The notes: generated from the sequence alone by a model not told the origin. A DNA stretch of 64,000 nt from Cumulibacter manganitolerans (GCF_009602465.1 NZ_WBKP01000013.1:1-64000), one strand, 5' to 3'. Positions 17,337 to 26,437 are shown, counted from the stretch's first letter. Made by a program: numbers and translations.

Positions 17337-18464
17337 GTGGATCTGGAACTCACTGAAGAACAGCGCGAGCTCGCCTCGACGGTCGGCCGCATGATGAAGC
17401 AGCACTACGACGCCGAGAAGCGCGACGCGATTCTCGCCTCGGAGCAGCGGTACAGCGACGAGATGTGGGGCCGGTACGCCGAGCTCGGCGCGCTCGCCCT
17501 GCCGTTCGCCGAGGAGCACGGCGGCGCCGGCATGGGCTTCGCCGAGGTCGGCGTCGTCCTCGAGGAGTTCGGCAAGGCGCTCGCGCTCGAGCCGTACATC
17601 TCCACGGTGCTGCTCGGCGGCGGCCTGGTCAACGAGGCCGGCACCGACGCGCAGAAGGAGGAGCTGCTCGGCGGTGTCGCCGAGGGCTCGACCAAGCTCG
17701 CGTTCGCGGCGCAGGAGCCCGGCGCCCGCTACGACCTGAGCGCGCCGCAGACCAAGGCGTCCGGCTCGGGCGAGCAGTACACCCTCTCCGGCGAGAAGAC
17801 CGGCGTGCTGGGCGGCGACTCCGCCGACAAGCTGATCGTGTCGGCGTCCGTCGACGGCGAGGTCGGCCTGTTCGTCGTCGACGCCAACGGCCAGGGCGTC
17901 ACCCTGATGCCGCTGAAGCAGGCGGACGGGTTCGGCGCGGCCAACGTGCTGCTCGACAACGCCCCGGCGCAGCGCCTGGGCTCCGGCGACGCGTCGGCGA
18001 CCATCCAGAAGGTCATCGACATCGCGACCGCCGGCCTGTGCGCCGAGGCCGTCGGCGCCATGGACAGCGCGCTGAAGATGACCAGTGAGTACCTGCACAC
18101 CCGTGTGCAGTTCGGCCAGCCGATCGGCGTCAACCAGGCGCTGCAGCACCGCGCTGCCGACATGTACGTCTCGCTGGAGCTGGCCCGCTCGATGGCGCTG
18201 TTCGCCCGCCTGGCGGCCGCGTCGTACGGCGAGAACAGCCACCGCGACATCAACGCCGCGAAGATCGAGATCGACAAGTGCGCCCAGCACATCTCGCAGG
18301 AGTCGATCCAGATGCACGGCGGCATCGGCATGACGATGGAGTACCCGATCGGGCACTTCGCCAAGCGGCTCACCGTGCTGATGCGCACCTTCAGCGACAC
18401 CGATACCCGGGTCGAAGAGCTCGCCGCGGCGGGCGGCCTGATCGCGCCCAACGCCGAGGTCTAG
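17337..18464 (+). CDS. Acyl-CoA dehydrogenase, partner subunit
   Basis: A 375-residue acyl-CoA dehydrogenase homologue encoded 39 bases after the first, GTG 17337 behind TAGGAG. It keeps the C-terminal core (HTRVQFGQPIGVNQALQHRAADMY; QMHGGIGMTMEYPIGH) but its middle-domain segment (QEPGARYDLSAPQT) is degenerate, as in the structural partner of heteromeric enzymes. The two are therefore probably one enzyme. Transcription ends at the family-B palindrome. The natural substrate cannot be told. Confidence 0.9.
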   Translation: MDLELTEEQRELASTVGRMMKQHYDAEKRDAILASEQRYSDEMWGRYAELGALALPFAEEHGGAGMGFAEVGVVLEEFGKALALEPYISTVLLGGGLVNEAGTDAQKEELLGGVAEGSTKLAFAAQEPGARYDLSAPQTKASGSGEQYTLSGEKTGVLGGDSADKLIVSASVDGEVGLFVVDANGQGVTLMPLKQADGFGAANVLLDNAPAQRLGSGDASATIQKVIDIATAGLCAEAVGAMDSALKMTSEYLHTRVQFGQPIGVNQALQHRAADMYVSLELARSMALFARLAAASYGENSHRDINAAKIEIDKCAQHISQESIQMHGGIGMTMEYPIGHFAKRLTVLMRTFSDTDTRVEELAAAGGLIAPNAEV

Positions 18465-18483
18465 CCGAGGCGCACCTCCCGGA

Positions 18484-18556
18484 AACGCCACCTGCGGCGT
18501 ACTTCGGTACCGATCCACCAGCTGTTCGGTACCGAGGTGCGCCGCAGGTCGGCGTT
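18484..18556. repeat. Palindromic element family B, copy 2
   Basis: Arm CCTGCGGCGTACTTCGGTAC extended by CGA pairs with the complement at 18526-18548; the two mismatches are U-G in plus-strand RNA. Outer AACGCC/GGCGTT extends it. It fills the convergent gap between the dehydrogenase and the M20 gene, so it can act as a bidirectional terminator. The arm core is identical to copy 1. Confidence 0.8.
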
Positions 18557-18561
18557 GGGGG

Positions 18562-19896
18562 CTATTCGGCCAGCTTGGCCAGCAGCAGCGCCTCTGCCGT
18601 CGCGGCCTTCGCGAAGTCACCGAGGTCCAGCGATTCGTCGATGCCGTGCGCGCGGCTGTCGGGGTCACCGACGGCGGTGACCAGGACGACCGCGCCCGGG
18701 AACGTCTCCTGGAAGTCCGCCACCATCGGGATCGAGCCGCCCATGCCCATCTGCACGGGCTCGACGCCGAACGCCTCCCGCAGCGCCTCGGCGGCCTTCT
18801 CGCACACCGGCCCCTCGAACGGGATGATGCCGGGCTGCCCCGTCTCGCCGTCGGTGACGGTCACCTGCGCGCCCCACGAGGCGTGCGTCTGCAGGTGGGT
18901 CCGCAATGCCGCGAGCGCGGAGTCGGCGTCGTCCCCCGGCGCGACGCGCAGGCTCACCTTCGCGCGAGCGGACGGCGCGAGGGTGTTCGAGGCGTCCGCG
19001 ACCGGCGTCGAGTCGATGGCCAGCACGCTGACCGACGGCTTGACCCACAGCCGCTCGACGGCCCGGCCGTCGCCGATCCACTGGACGCCGTCCAGCAGGC
19101 CGGACTCCGCCCGCAGCCGCTCCTCCGGGTAGTCCAGGTCCGCCGCCTCGCCGCGGCGCAGCCCCGCGACGGCGACGTTGCCCTTCTCGTCGTGCAGGGT
19201 CGCCAGCAGCCGGCACAGCGTCGTCAGGGCGTCGGGCACGACGCCGCCGAACAGTCCGGAGTGCAGCGCGTGGTCGAGCGTGCGTACCTCGACGATGCAG
19301 TCGGCCAGCCCGCGCAGGCTGGTGGTGACGGCCGGCGTCCCGACCTCCCAGTTGCCCGAGTCGAGGATGACGAACACGTCGGAGCGCAGCGCGTCGGCGT
19401 GCCGCTCGATCAGCGTCCGCAGGGACGGCGAGCCGATCTCCTCCTCGCCCTCGATGAACAGCGTGACCCCGACGGGCGGCTTGCCGTCGAACGCGCGCAG
19501 CGCCGCCAGGTGCGCGGCGATACCGCCCTTGTCGTCGGCCGTCCCCCGGCCGTACAGCCGCCCGTCGCGCTCGGTGGCCTCGAACGGCTTGGAGGTCCAC
19601 AGGTCCGGGTCGCCCGTCGGCTGGACGTCGTGGTGCGCGTACAGGCACACCGTGGGCCTGCCCTGCGGCGCCGGGAAGTGCGCGATGACGGCCGGCTTGC
19701 CGCCCTCCTCGACGATCCGTACGTCGGGGCAGCCCAGCTCGCGCAGCAGCCGGACGACTTCCTGCGCCGACTCCCGCACCCTCTCCTCGTGCGTGGCGAG
19801 CGAGCTCACCGAGTCGATGGCCACGAGGGCCTTGAGGTCTTCGAGGCTGCTCGGGACGGCCCGGGCGACGGCGTCCTTGATCTGCGCGGTATCCAT
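18562..19896 (-). CDS. M20-family dipeptidase
   Basis: A 444-residue metallopeptidase of the ArgE/DapE/carnosinase group. Metal and catalytic residues: H in YAHHDVQPTGDP, D in GRGTADDKGG, the EGEEEIGS glutamates, D in VILDSGNW, and H in SRAHGIDES near the end. The dimerisation domain lies between (about 200-320). ATG 19896 starts a normal N-terminus; longer frames into the neighbouring gene are rejected. Exact peptide substrate unknown. No signal peptide, so cytoplasmic. Confidence 0.9.
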   Translation of the reverse strand: MDTAQIKDAVARAVPSSLEDLKALVAIDSVSSLATHEERVRESAQEVVRLLRELGCPDVRIVEEGGKPAVIAHFPAPQGRPTVCLYAHHDVQPTGDPDLWTSKPFEATERDGRLYGRGTADDKGGIAAHLAALRAFDGKPPVGVTLFIEGEEEIGSPSLRTLIERHADALRSDVFVILDSGNWEVGTPAVTTSLRGLADCIVEVRTLDHALHSGLFGGVVPDALTTLCRLLATLHDEKGNVAVAGLRRGEAADLDYPEERLRAESGLLDGVQWIGDGRAVERLWVKPSVSVLAIDSTPVADASNTLAPSARAKVSLRVAPGDDADSALAALRTHLQTHASWGAQVTVTDGETGQPGIIPFEGPVCEKAAEALREAFGVEPVQMGMGGSIPMVADFQETFPGAVVLVTAVGDPDSRAHGIDESLDLGDFAKAATAEALLLAKLAE

Positions 19897-19949
19897 GCCC
19901 CGAGCGTATCGACCGCGCGCGGCTCCGTTCGGCGCGGCGCGCGGCCGGC

Positions 19950-20720
19950 TCAGCCGCCGGCCAGGCCGCGCAGCAGTGCCGCGCTCGTCGCGTCGGCCGG
20001 GTAGAAGGTCTCGATCGCGAGCTCGGAGACCGTGACGTCCCGCGGCGTCCCGAATACCGCCGTCATGCTGAACATCGCCAGCTCCGAGTCGCCGAGCCGG
20101 ATCCGCAGCGGCACCACGATGGCGTCGGTGTCCGGGTCGGGGTGGTCGCTCGAGCCGGGGTATCCGTCGAGCTCGGCGCGCAACGCGATGAGCCCGGCGT
20201 CGGCGGAGGCGTCGATCTCGCGGTCGAGCCGGTCCAGCAGATGGGCGCGCCACTCGCCGAGGTTCGCGATGGCCGGCGCGAGGCCGTCAGGGTGCAGGCT
20301 CAACCGCAGGACGTTGATCGGCGGCTCGAGCAGGTGCGCCGCCGCACCGGCGACCAGCCGCTCGAGTGCCTCGTTCGCCGCGACGAGGTCCCATTGCTGA
20401 TCGATCACCGCGGCGGGGAACGGATCGTGCGCGTCGAGCACCTTGGTGATCGCGTCGCTCACCAGCGACATCGACGGCTCGCCGAGACGGTGCTCCGGAT
20501 GCGCCGGGGCGAAGCCGCCGGAGACCAGCAGCCGGTTCTGCTCCCGCAGCGGCACCTCGAGGTGGCCGGCCAGCCGCAGGATCATCGCGGACGTCGGCCT
20601 CGCGCGCCCGGTCTCCACGAAGCTCAGGTGCCGCGCGGAGACCTCGGCCCGCGCAGCGAGCTCGAGCTGGCTGAGCCGGCGGCGCTCACGCCATCGGCGC
20701 AGCAGCTCGCCGGCGACTAC
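19950..20720 (-). CDS. XRE-family regulator (MmyB-like), 5' end undefined
   Basis: Helix-turn-helix (ELLRRWRERRRLSQLELAARAEVS, then HLSFVETGRARP) followed by an MmyB-like ligand domain. The protein body is complete at the C-terminus. The start is the problem: between the HTH and a GTG at 20828 the frame has no ATG, GTG or TTG, and that GTG lies deep inside the opposite-strand SnoaL-like gene. Either a CTG (20705 or 20702) or the far GTG is used, or the 5' end was lost. The 20720 boundary is only where similarity begins. Confidence 0.65.
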   Translation of the reverse strand, partial: VVAGELLRRWRERRRLSQLELAARAEVSARHLSFVETGRARPTSAMILRLAGHLEVPLREQNRLLVSGGFAPAHPEHRLGEPSMSLVSDAITKVLDAHDPFPAAVIDQQWDLVAANEALERLVAGAAAHLLEPPINVLRLSLHPDGLAPAIANLGEWRAHLLDRLDREIDASADAGLIALRAELDGYPGSSDHPDPDTDAIVVPLRIRLGDSELAMFSMTAVFGTPRDVTVSELAIETFYPADATSAALLRGLAGG

Positions 20721-21056
20721 ATCGCCATCTGGAACGAGACCGACCCCGAGGCCCGCATGGCGGCGATCGCGCAGGTCTGGGCCGACGACGCCCGGTACGT
20801 CGACCCGCTCGCCGACGTCGCGGGGCACGACGGTATCGCCGCGGTCGTCACCGGCGCCCAGGCGCAGTTCCCCGGCTGGCGGTTCCGGCTGCTCGGCCCG
20901 GTCGACGCGCACCACGACCAGCTCCGGTTCCGCTGGGAGCTCGGCCCCGAGGGCGCCGACGCACCGGTCGTCGGCTCCGACGTCGCGCTGGTCGACGCCG
21001 ACGGGCGGCTGAGCCTGGTCCTGGGTTTCCTCGACAAGGTGCCCGCCCAGGTCTAG
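20628..21056 (+). CDS. SnoaL-like / NTF2-fold protein, 5' end undefined
   Basis: A small cone-barrel protein: DYIAIWNETDPEARMAAIAQ, then DPLADVAGHDGI, then VDAHHDQLRFRWELG. This pattern is typical of uncharacterised actinobacterial SnoaL-like proteins of about 115-125 residues. The only upstream standard start is GTG 20628, which adds some 25 residues antisense to the XRE regulator. So the real start is uncertain and the two genes overlap head to head. Role unknown; many relatives are small-molecule isomerases or binding proteins. Confidence 0.65.
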   Translation: MPRGDLGPRSELELAEPAALTPSAQQLAGDYIAIWNETDPEARMAAIAQVWADDARYVDPLADVAGHDGIAAVVTGAQAQFPGWRFRLLGPVDAHHDQLRFRWELGPEGADAPVVGSDVALVDADGRLSLVLGFLDKVPAQV

Positions 21057-21281
21057 CCGGCGCGCGGCGGTGTGCCGGCATCCCCCACCGTCGCCGTGTC
21101 CGCAAGCGCTGATCGGCTCGTCGCGTCGTCGCGGCGGGCCGATCGGCTTGTATCGAGGATCATCACTATCATCGGCGACGACGACGTCGCCGTTCATGAC
21201 TGGCAGTCATTCGTCCAAGCGTCACCGGGGCTTAACCGAGCGGTCGGACGAACCTTCCACCGGAGCACTCATCCTGGCAGC

Positions 21282-22067
21282 ATGGCAACCACGCTCCGCG
21301 CAGAACCGGCGCTCCAGCCCGACGCCCACGCGACCGCCCCGGATGCCGCGAGCGCGCGTTCGTACTCGCTGCAGATCGTCCCCCCGGGGCCGGAGGCCGA
21401 GCTCGCGCTGCGTCTGCGCTACCGCGTCTTCGCCGAGGAGATGGGCGCGCGCCTCGCCGCCCAGGCCGGCCGGGACGTCGACGAGTGGGACGCGCACTGC
21501 GAGCACCTGATGGTCCGCGACGACCACACCGGTGACGTCGTCGGCACCTACCGGATCTTCCCTCCCCGGGCGGCCGCGCGGCTCGGCCGGTCGTATTCAT
21601 CGACGGAGTTCGATCTCGACGGCCTGCGCGGTATCGGCGACAGCCTGGTCGAGGTGGGGCGCTCGTGCGTCGACCCCGCGCACCGCAACGGGGCGGTGGT
21701 GAGCCTGCTCTGGTCGGGGCTGGCCCGGTACATGCTGCTGTCGGGGCACCGCTACCTGGGTGGCTGCGCGTCGATCTATCTCGACGCCGGCAAGGGCAAC
21801 GCGGCGGCGATCGTGCGCGAGGCGCTCGCGACGCACGCCGGCCCGGAGCACCTCGCCGTCACGCCGCACACCCCCTGGCACTACGACAAGTACCCCGAGC
21901 CGGTGAGGGTGTCCGTTCCCCCGCTGCTTCGGGCCTACCTCAGGCTCGGCGCGAAGGTGCTCGGCGAGCCGTCGTACGACCCCGGCTTCCACACCGCCGA
22001 CCTCTACATCCTGCTCGACATGCAGTCGGTCGATCCCCGCGTCACCAAGCGTTTCACCGGCCGGTAG
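21282..22067 (+). CDS. GNAT-type N-acyltransferase (OlsB-like)
   Basis: A 261-residue protein of the 'hemolysin'/autoinducer-synthase-like GNAT group: LRLRYRVFAEEMGARL, EVGRSCVDPAHRNGAVVSLLWSGLARY, GCASIYL. OlsB of this group transfers a 3-hydroxyacyl chain from ACP to ornithine, making lyso-ornithine lipid. The next gene, 8 bases on, is a PlsC-type acyltransferase, the usual OlsA partner. ATG 21282 is chosen by family N-terminus; the ribosome site is weak. Operon with the PlsC gene. Confidence 0.75.
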   Translation: MATTLRAEPALQPDAHATAPDAASARSYSLQIVPPGPEAELALRLRYRVFAEEMGARLAAQAGRDVDEWDAHCEHLMVRDDHTGDVVGTYRIFPPRAAARLGRSYSSTEFDLDGLRGIGDSLVEVGRSCVDPAHRNGAVVSLLWSGLARYMLLSGHRYLGGCASIYLDAGKGNAAAIVREALATHAGPEHLAVTPHTPWHYDKYPEPVRVSVPPLLRAYLRLGAKVLGEPSYDPGFHTADLYILLDMQSVDPRVTKRFTGR

Positions 22068-22075
22068 GAGCCCCC

Positions 22076-23050
22076 ATGGCACCGTTCGAGTCCTGCCCGC
22101 AGCTGTGCGCGCGCCAAGGGATCACCTGCCGGCACGAGGTCGCGCCGACCGTCGTCGCGCGCCGGGCGCTGGCCGTGCTGCGGGTCGTCGTGCGCGGCGC
22201 CTGCGGCGTGCTCGCGCGCTCGGTGGCCGACCGGCTGCTGCGCCGCAGGCGCACCCCGGCCTATGTCGCGACCGTCTACCGTCGGCTGCTCGCGGCCAGC
22301 GGGATCACCGTGCGGGTCACCGGCGCACGGCGGACGTTCGCCGACCCGGGTGAGCCGGTGCTCGTCGTCGGCAACCACGTGTCGTGGCTCGACGTCATGG
22401 CGTTCGCCGCCGTCCAGCCGCTGACCATGGTCTCGAAGCGGGAGATCGGCGAGTGGCCGGTCGTCGGCTGGGTGGCCCGTAGGGCGGGGACCGTGTTCAT
22501 CGACCGCGAGCGATTCCGCGCCGTCGACGAGACCCGCAAGGAGGTCGGGCGCCGGCTGCGCTCCGGCGAGGTCGTCGCGACGTTTCCTGAGGCCACGACC
22601 ACCTGCGGGCGCGGCTTGGCACCGATGTTCCCGGCGATGTTCCAGGCCGCGATCGACGTCGGCGTGCCCGTGCAGCCCGTGGCGTTCAGCTGGCTGGATC
22701 GCCATGGGCGGCTCACGACGGCCGGCGCGTACGTCGGCGACCAGCCCCTGCTGGACTCCGTGCGCGCCATCCTGGGCCAGCGCGGCCTCGCGCTGCGGAT
22801 CGACGTCCTGCCGCGGATCCTGCCCAAGCACGTGCGGCCGATCGACGACCGCAAGGCGCTGCGCACCGCCGCCGCCGAGTCGATCGCGGCCGCCCTGCAG
22901 GCCCCGGTCGGCGACTGGGCCGCTCACCTGCGGCCCACGACGTGCCAGGCGGCGCAGCTGCGGGTGCCGGTGCTCACCGACCCGCTGGTCGCGCTCGAGG
23001 AGCTGCCGAGCCTGTCCGGTCCCCGGCCGCGCAAGGCCGGCGCGGCCTGA
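22076..23050 (+). CDS. 1-acyl-glycerol-3-phosphate-type acyltransferase (PlsC/OlsA-like)
   Basis: A 324-residue membrane-associated acyltransferase. The catalytic H-x4-D motif is NHVSWLD, and the substrate motif appears as FPEAT (FPEGT in most). A membrane-leaning helix precedes the motif. Immediately downstream of the OlsB-like gene, it most likely adds the second acyl chain to lyso-ornithine lipid; a role in phosphatidic acid synthesis is the alternative. Start ATG 22076 after GTAGGAG. Confidence 0.85.
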   Translation: MAPFESCPQLCARQGITCRHEVAPTVVARRALAVLRVVVRGACGVLARSVADRLLRRRRTPAYVATVYRRLLAASGITVRVTGARRTFADPGEPVLVVGNHVSWLDVMAFAAVQPLTMVSKREIGEWPVVGWVARRAGTVFIDRERFRAVDETRKEVGRRLRSGEVVATFPEATTTCGRGLAPMFPAMFQAAIDVGVPVQPVAFSWLDRHGRLTTAGAYVGDQPLLDSVRAILGQRGLALRIDVLPRILPKHVRPIDDRKALRTAAAESIAAALQAPVGDWAAHLRPTTCQAAQLRVPVLTDPLVALEELPSLSGPRPRKAGAA

Positions 23051-23161
23051 GGCGTCACCGGTCACGAGCGCGGACCGGCACGGTACCGGTGTCCGGGGAG
23101 GGCCCGGCCGAATAGGGTGGAGCGCAACGGACCACACGTCGCCTACCGCCAAGGAGAAGCC

Positions 23162-24193
23162 ATGCCCATCGCCACGCCCGAGGTCTACGCGCAGATGCTC
23201 GATCGCGCGAAGAAGGAAGGGTTCGCCTACCCCGCCATCAACTGCACGTCGTCCGAGACGATCAACGCGGCGATCAAGGGCTTCGCGGACGCCGGATCCG
23301 ACGGAATCGTGCAGTTCTCCACCGGCGGCGCCGAGTTCGGCTCCGGTCTCGGGGTGAAGGACATGGTCACCGGGGCGGTCGCGCTGGCCGAGTTCGCGCA
23401 CGTGGTGGCGGCGAAGTACGACGTCAACATCGCGCTGCACACCGACCACTGCCCGAAGGACAAGCTGGACGGCTACGTCCGGCCGCTGCTGAAGATCAGC
23501 CAGGAGCGGGTCGCGAACGGCCAGCAGCCGCTGTTCCAGTCGCACATGTGGGACGGCAGCGCCGTACCGCTCGAGGAGAACCTGGAGATCGCCAAGGAGC
23601 TGCTGGCCGAGTGCAAGAAGGCCAACATCATCCTCGAGGTCGAGGTGGGCGTCGTCGGTGGCGAGGAGGACGGCGTCGCCAACGAGATCAACGACAAGCT
23701 GTACACCACCGACGAGGACTTCCTGAAGACCTTGGAGGCGCTCGGCTCCGGCGAGAACGGCCGGTACCTGCTGGCCGCGACGTTCGGCAACGTGCACGGC
23801 GTCTACAAGCCGGGCAACGTCAAGCTGCGCCCGGAGGTGCTGCGCGACGGCCAGCGTGCGGCGGCGGACAAGCTCGGCGGCGGCAACGACAAGCCGTTCG
23901 ACCTGGTCTTCCACGGCGGCTCGGGCTCCGATCCGCAGGAGATCAAGGACGCGGTGTCGTACGGCGTCGTGAAGATGAACGTCGACACCGACACCCAGTA
24001 CGCGTTCACCCGCCCGATCGCGGGCCACATGTTCAGCAACTACGACGGCGTGCTGAAGGTCGACGGCGAGGTCGGGAACAAGAAGGTGTACGACCCGCGC
24101 TCCTACCTCAAGGGCGCCGAGGGCGCGATGGCGGAGCGCGTGGTGCAGGCCTGCGCGGACCTGGGCTCGACCAACACCTCGGTCTCGAAGTAG
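23162..24193 (+). CDS. fba: Fructose-bisphosphate aldolase, class II
   Basis: A 343-residue zinc aldolase splitting or forming fructose 1,6-bisphosphate in glycolysis and gluconeogenesis. Zinc-site and catalytic region HTDHCPKD (D95, H96), SHMWDGS, EVEVGVVGGEEDG and the substrate loop FHGGSGS are intact. ATG 23162 follows AAGGAG. The reductase gene begins seven bases after the stop. Confidence 0.96.
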   Translation: MPIATPEVYAQMLDRAKKEGFAYPAINCTSSETINAAIKGFADAGSDGIVQFSTGGAEFGSGLGVKDMVTGAVALAEFAHVVAAKYDVNIALHTDHCPKDKLDGYVRPLLKISQERVANGQQPLFQSHMWDGSAVPLEENLEIAKELLAECKKANIILEVEVGVVGGEEDGVANEINDKLYTTDEDFLKTLEALGSGENGRYLLAATFGNVHGVYKPGNVKLRPEVLRDGQRAAADKLGGGNDKPFDLVFHGGSGSDPQEIKDAVSYGVVKMNVDTDTQYAFTRPIAGHMFSNYDGVLKVDGEVGNKKVYDPRSYLKGAEGAMAERVVQACADLGSTNTSVSK

Positions 24194-24199
24194 GCCGCC

Positions 24200-24937
24200 G
24201 TGAGCAACCTGAAGTTCGACTTCACCGGCCGGTCGGTCGTCGTCACCGGCGCCGCGCGCGGAATCGGGCTCGAGCTCGCGCGGTTCTTCCAGGACGCCGG
24301 CGCGCGCCTGTACATGTGCGACTTCGACGCCGACGAGCTGAAGAAGGCCGCTGACGAGATCGGCGCCACCGGGTTCCCGGTCGACGTCAGCAGCACCGAG
24401 CAGGTCGAGGCGCTCGTCGCGCAGGTGGTCGAGGAGACGGGCAGCCTCGACGTCGTGGTCAACAACGCCGGCATCCTGCGCGACACCGTGCTGTGGAAGA
24501 TGACCGACGAGATGTGGGACCAGGTGCTGGCGGTGCACGCCGGCGGCACGTTCCGGCTCACCCGCGCGGCCGTGCCGCACATGCGCAAGCAGGAGTACGG
24601 CCGCATCGTCAACGTCACGTCGTACACCGGTCTGCACGGCAACACCGGCCAGGCCAACTACGCGACCGCGAAGGCGGGCATCATCGGCTTCACCAAGACG
24701 GCCGCCAAGGAGCTCGCCCGGTTCGGCATCACGGTCAACGCGATCTCTCCGAACGCCAAGACCCGGATGGTCGCCTCGATCCCGGACGACAAGCTCGCCG
24801 AGATCGCCTCGGGCATCCCCCTGGGCCGGTTCGCCGAGCCGTCGGAGATCGCCGCGGCGATCGGCTTCCTCGCCTCCGAGGAGGCCGGGTACATCACCGG
24901 CACGGTGCTGCCGGTCGACGGCGGCCTCGCGATGTAG
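24200..24937 (+). CDS. SDR-family 3-oxoacyl reductase (FabG-like)
   Basis: A 245-residue short-chain dehydrogenase: NAD(P) loop TGAARGIG, NNAG, catalytic Ser in VTSYTGL and Tyr/Lys in YATAKAG. It looks like FabG, ketoacyl-ACP/CoA reductase, or a related alcohol dehydrogenase. GTG start, 6 bases after fba, so co-transcribed with it. The family-D palindrome follows its stop. Confidence 0.88.
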   Translation: MSNLKFDFTGRSVVVTGAARGIGLELARFFQDAGARLYMCDFDADELKKAADEIGATGFPVDVSSTEQVEALVAQVVEETGSLDVVVNNAGILRDTVLWKMTDEMWDQVLAVHAGGTFRLTRAAVPHMRKQEYGRIVNVTSYTGLHGNTGQANYATAKAGIIGFTKTAAKELARFGITVNAISPNAKTRMVASIPDDKLAEIASGIPLGRFAEPSEIAAAIGFLASEEAGYITGTVLPVDGGLAM

Positions 24938-24982
24938 CCACGCGCCACCTCGGCCCGCGTTCCGCGGCCCCTTGCACCGCGT

Positions 24983-25039
24983 TCTGCGGGGCAGCCAGAG
25001 ACGATAACCACCTGGGATCGTGTCCGGCTGCCCCGCAGA
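24983..25039. repeat. Palindromic element family D, copy 1
   Basis: Arms TCTGCGGGGCAGCC / GGCTGCCCCGCAGA (14 bp) with an inner ACGAT/ATCGT step. Sits between convergent genes (SDR and glycolate-oxidase-like). Related copies at 26489, 29281 and 49226. Confidence 0.85.
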
Positions 25040-25051
25040 TGCGTTGCGCGA

Positions 25052-26437
25052 CTAGAACACCTTGCCGGGATTGAGGATCCCCTGCGGGTCCAGGGCCTGC
25101 TTGATCTGGCGGTGCACCCGCAGGCCGAGCTCGCCGATCTCCTTGGCGAGGAAGTCCTGCTTGATCGACCCGACGCCGTGCTCGCCGGTGATCGTGCCGC
25201 CCATCGACAGGCCGAGGTCGAGGATCTGGCCGAAGGCGACCTTCGCGCGCTCGTACTCGGCGTCGTCGCCCGGCGTGAAGCAGATCGTCGGATGCATGTT
25301 GCCGTCGCCGGCGTGCCCGCAGGTGCCGATCACCGTGTCGGTGTCGACGCCGATCTGCTCGCAGCCGGACAGGAATTCCGCCATCCGCGAGCGCGGTACG
25401 GCGACGTCGTCCACCAGCGAGCCACCTTTGAGCGCCTCGAGCGCCGGCAGGGCCTGGCGGCGCGCGAACAGCAGCATCGAGCCCTCTTCCGCGTCGTCGG
25501 TGCGGTGCAGCTCGCTCGCACCGGCGTCCTGACACGCCCGCTCGATCCCGGCCATCTCCCGCTCGGCGCGGTCGCCGCCGCTGTCGGACTGCGCCAGCAG
25601 CAGGGCCTTCGTACCGAGGTCGAGGCCCATGTGGTGCTTGGCCTCCACCGCGGCGATCGCCGTGCCGTCCATGATCTCCAGCAGCGAGGGCACCAGCCCG
25701 GCGTCGATGATCGCCTGCACCGCGGCGCCGGCATGGTAGAGGTCGGTGAACGATGCGACGAGGGTCGCCGGCGGCTCCGGCAGCGGGCGCAGCATGAGCG
25801 TCGCCTCGGTGATGACGCCGAGGGTGCCCTCGGCGCCGACGAACACACGGGCCAAGTCGTACCCAGCGACGCCCTTGACGGTGCGCCGGCCGGTGCGCAG
25901 CACCTCGCCGTCCGCCAGCACTACCTCCAGGCCCATCACGAAGTCCGTCGTCACGCCGTACTTCACGCAGCACAGGCCACCGGCGTTGGTCGACAGGTTG
26001 CCGCCCAGGGTGCACCAGTCGTACGACGAGGGATCGGGCGGGTAGAACAGCCCGTGCGGCTCGAGCGCCTTGCGGAAGTCGAGGTTGACCACGCCGGGCT
26101 GCACCCGCGCGTACCGGTTGGCGGTGTTGATCTCCAGGATCTCGTTCATCCGCGCGAGCGAGAGGACGATCGAGTCGCGGGTCGCGTTCGACGACCCGGC
26201 GAGACCGCTGCCGGCCCCGCGCGGATGCACAGGGACGCCGTGCTGGGCGGCCGTCTTGATCACCGCGACGACGTCCTCGGTGCTGCGGGCGTGGACGACG
26301 GCGGCCGGCTGCTCGCTGGGTGCGAGCATGGCCATGTCGCGCGAGTACGCCACCGTCACGTCAGGATCGGTGACGACCACTTCCGGTGGAAGCAGATCCT
26401 TCAGGTCGGCCAGCGCCGCGGCGATATCGAAGCTCAT
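25052..26437 (-). CDS. FAD-linked oxidase (glycolate oxidase GlcD / D-lactate dehydrogenase type)
   Basis: A 461-residue flavoprotein that oxidises a 2-hydroxyacid. The FAD_binding_4 domain spans about 40-180 (VHPRGAGSGLAGSSN; PDPSSYDWCTLGGNLSTNAGG), followed by the C-terminal oxidase domain with HAGDGNMHP and GEHGVGSIKQ. No GlcE/GlcF partners lie nearby, so glycolate versus D-lactate cannot be decided. ATG 26437. Confidence 0.9.
   Translation of the reverse strand: MSFDIAAALADLKDLLPPEVVVTDPDVTVAYSRDMAMLAPSEQPAAVVHARSTEDVVAVIKTAAQHGVPVHPRGAGSGLAGSSNATRDSIVLSLARMNEILEINTANRYARVQPGVVNLDFRKALEPHGLFYPPDPSSYDWCTLGGNLSTNAGGLCCVKYGVTTDFVMGLEVVLADGEVLRTGRRTVKGVAGYDLARVFVGAEGTLGVITEATLMLRPLPEPPATLVASFTDLYHAGAAVQAIIDAGLVPSLLEIMDGTAIAAVEAKHHMGLDLGTKALLLAQSDSGGDRAEREMAGIERACQDAGASELHRTDDAEEGSMLLFARRQALPALEALKGGSLVDDVAVPRSRMAEFLSGCEQIGVDTDTVIGTCGHAGDGNMHPTICFTPGDDAEYERAKVAFGQILDLGLSMGGTITGEHGVGSIKQDFLAKEIGELGLRVHRQIKQALDPQGILNPGKVF

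Noticed and set aside
22004-24637. 877-residue open frame on the minus strand across the PlsC and aldolase genes
   Set aside because: It is antisense to three well-supported genes and its composition (RR, GR, HR runs, VRH) is that of a GC-rich shadow frame.
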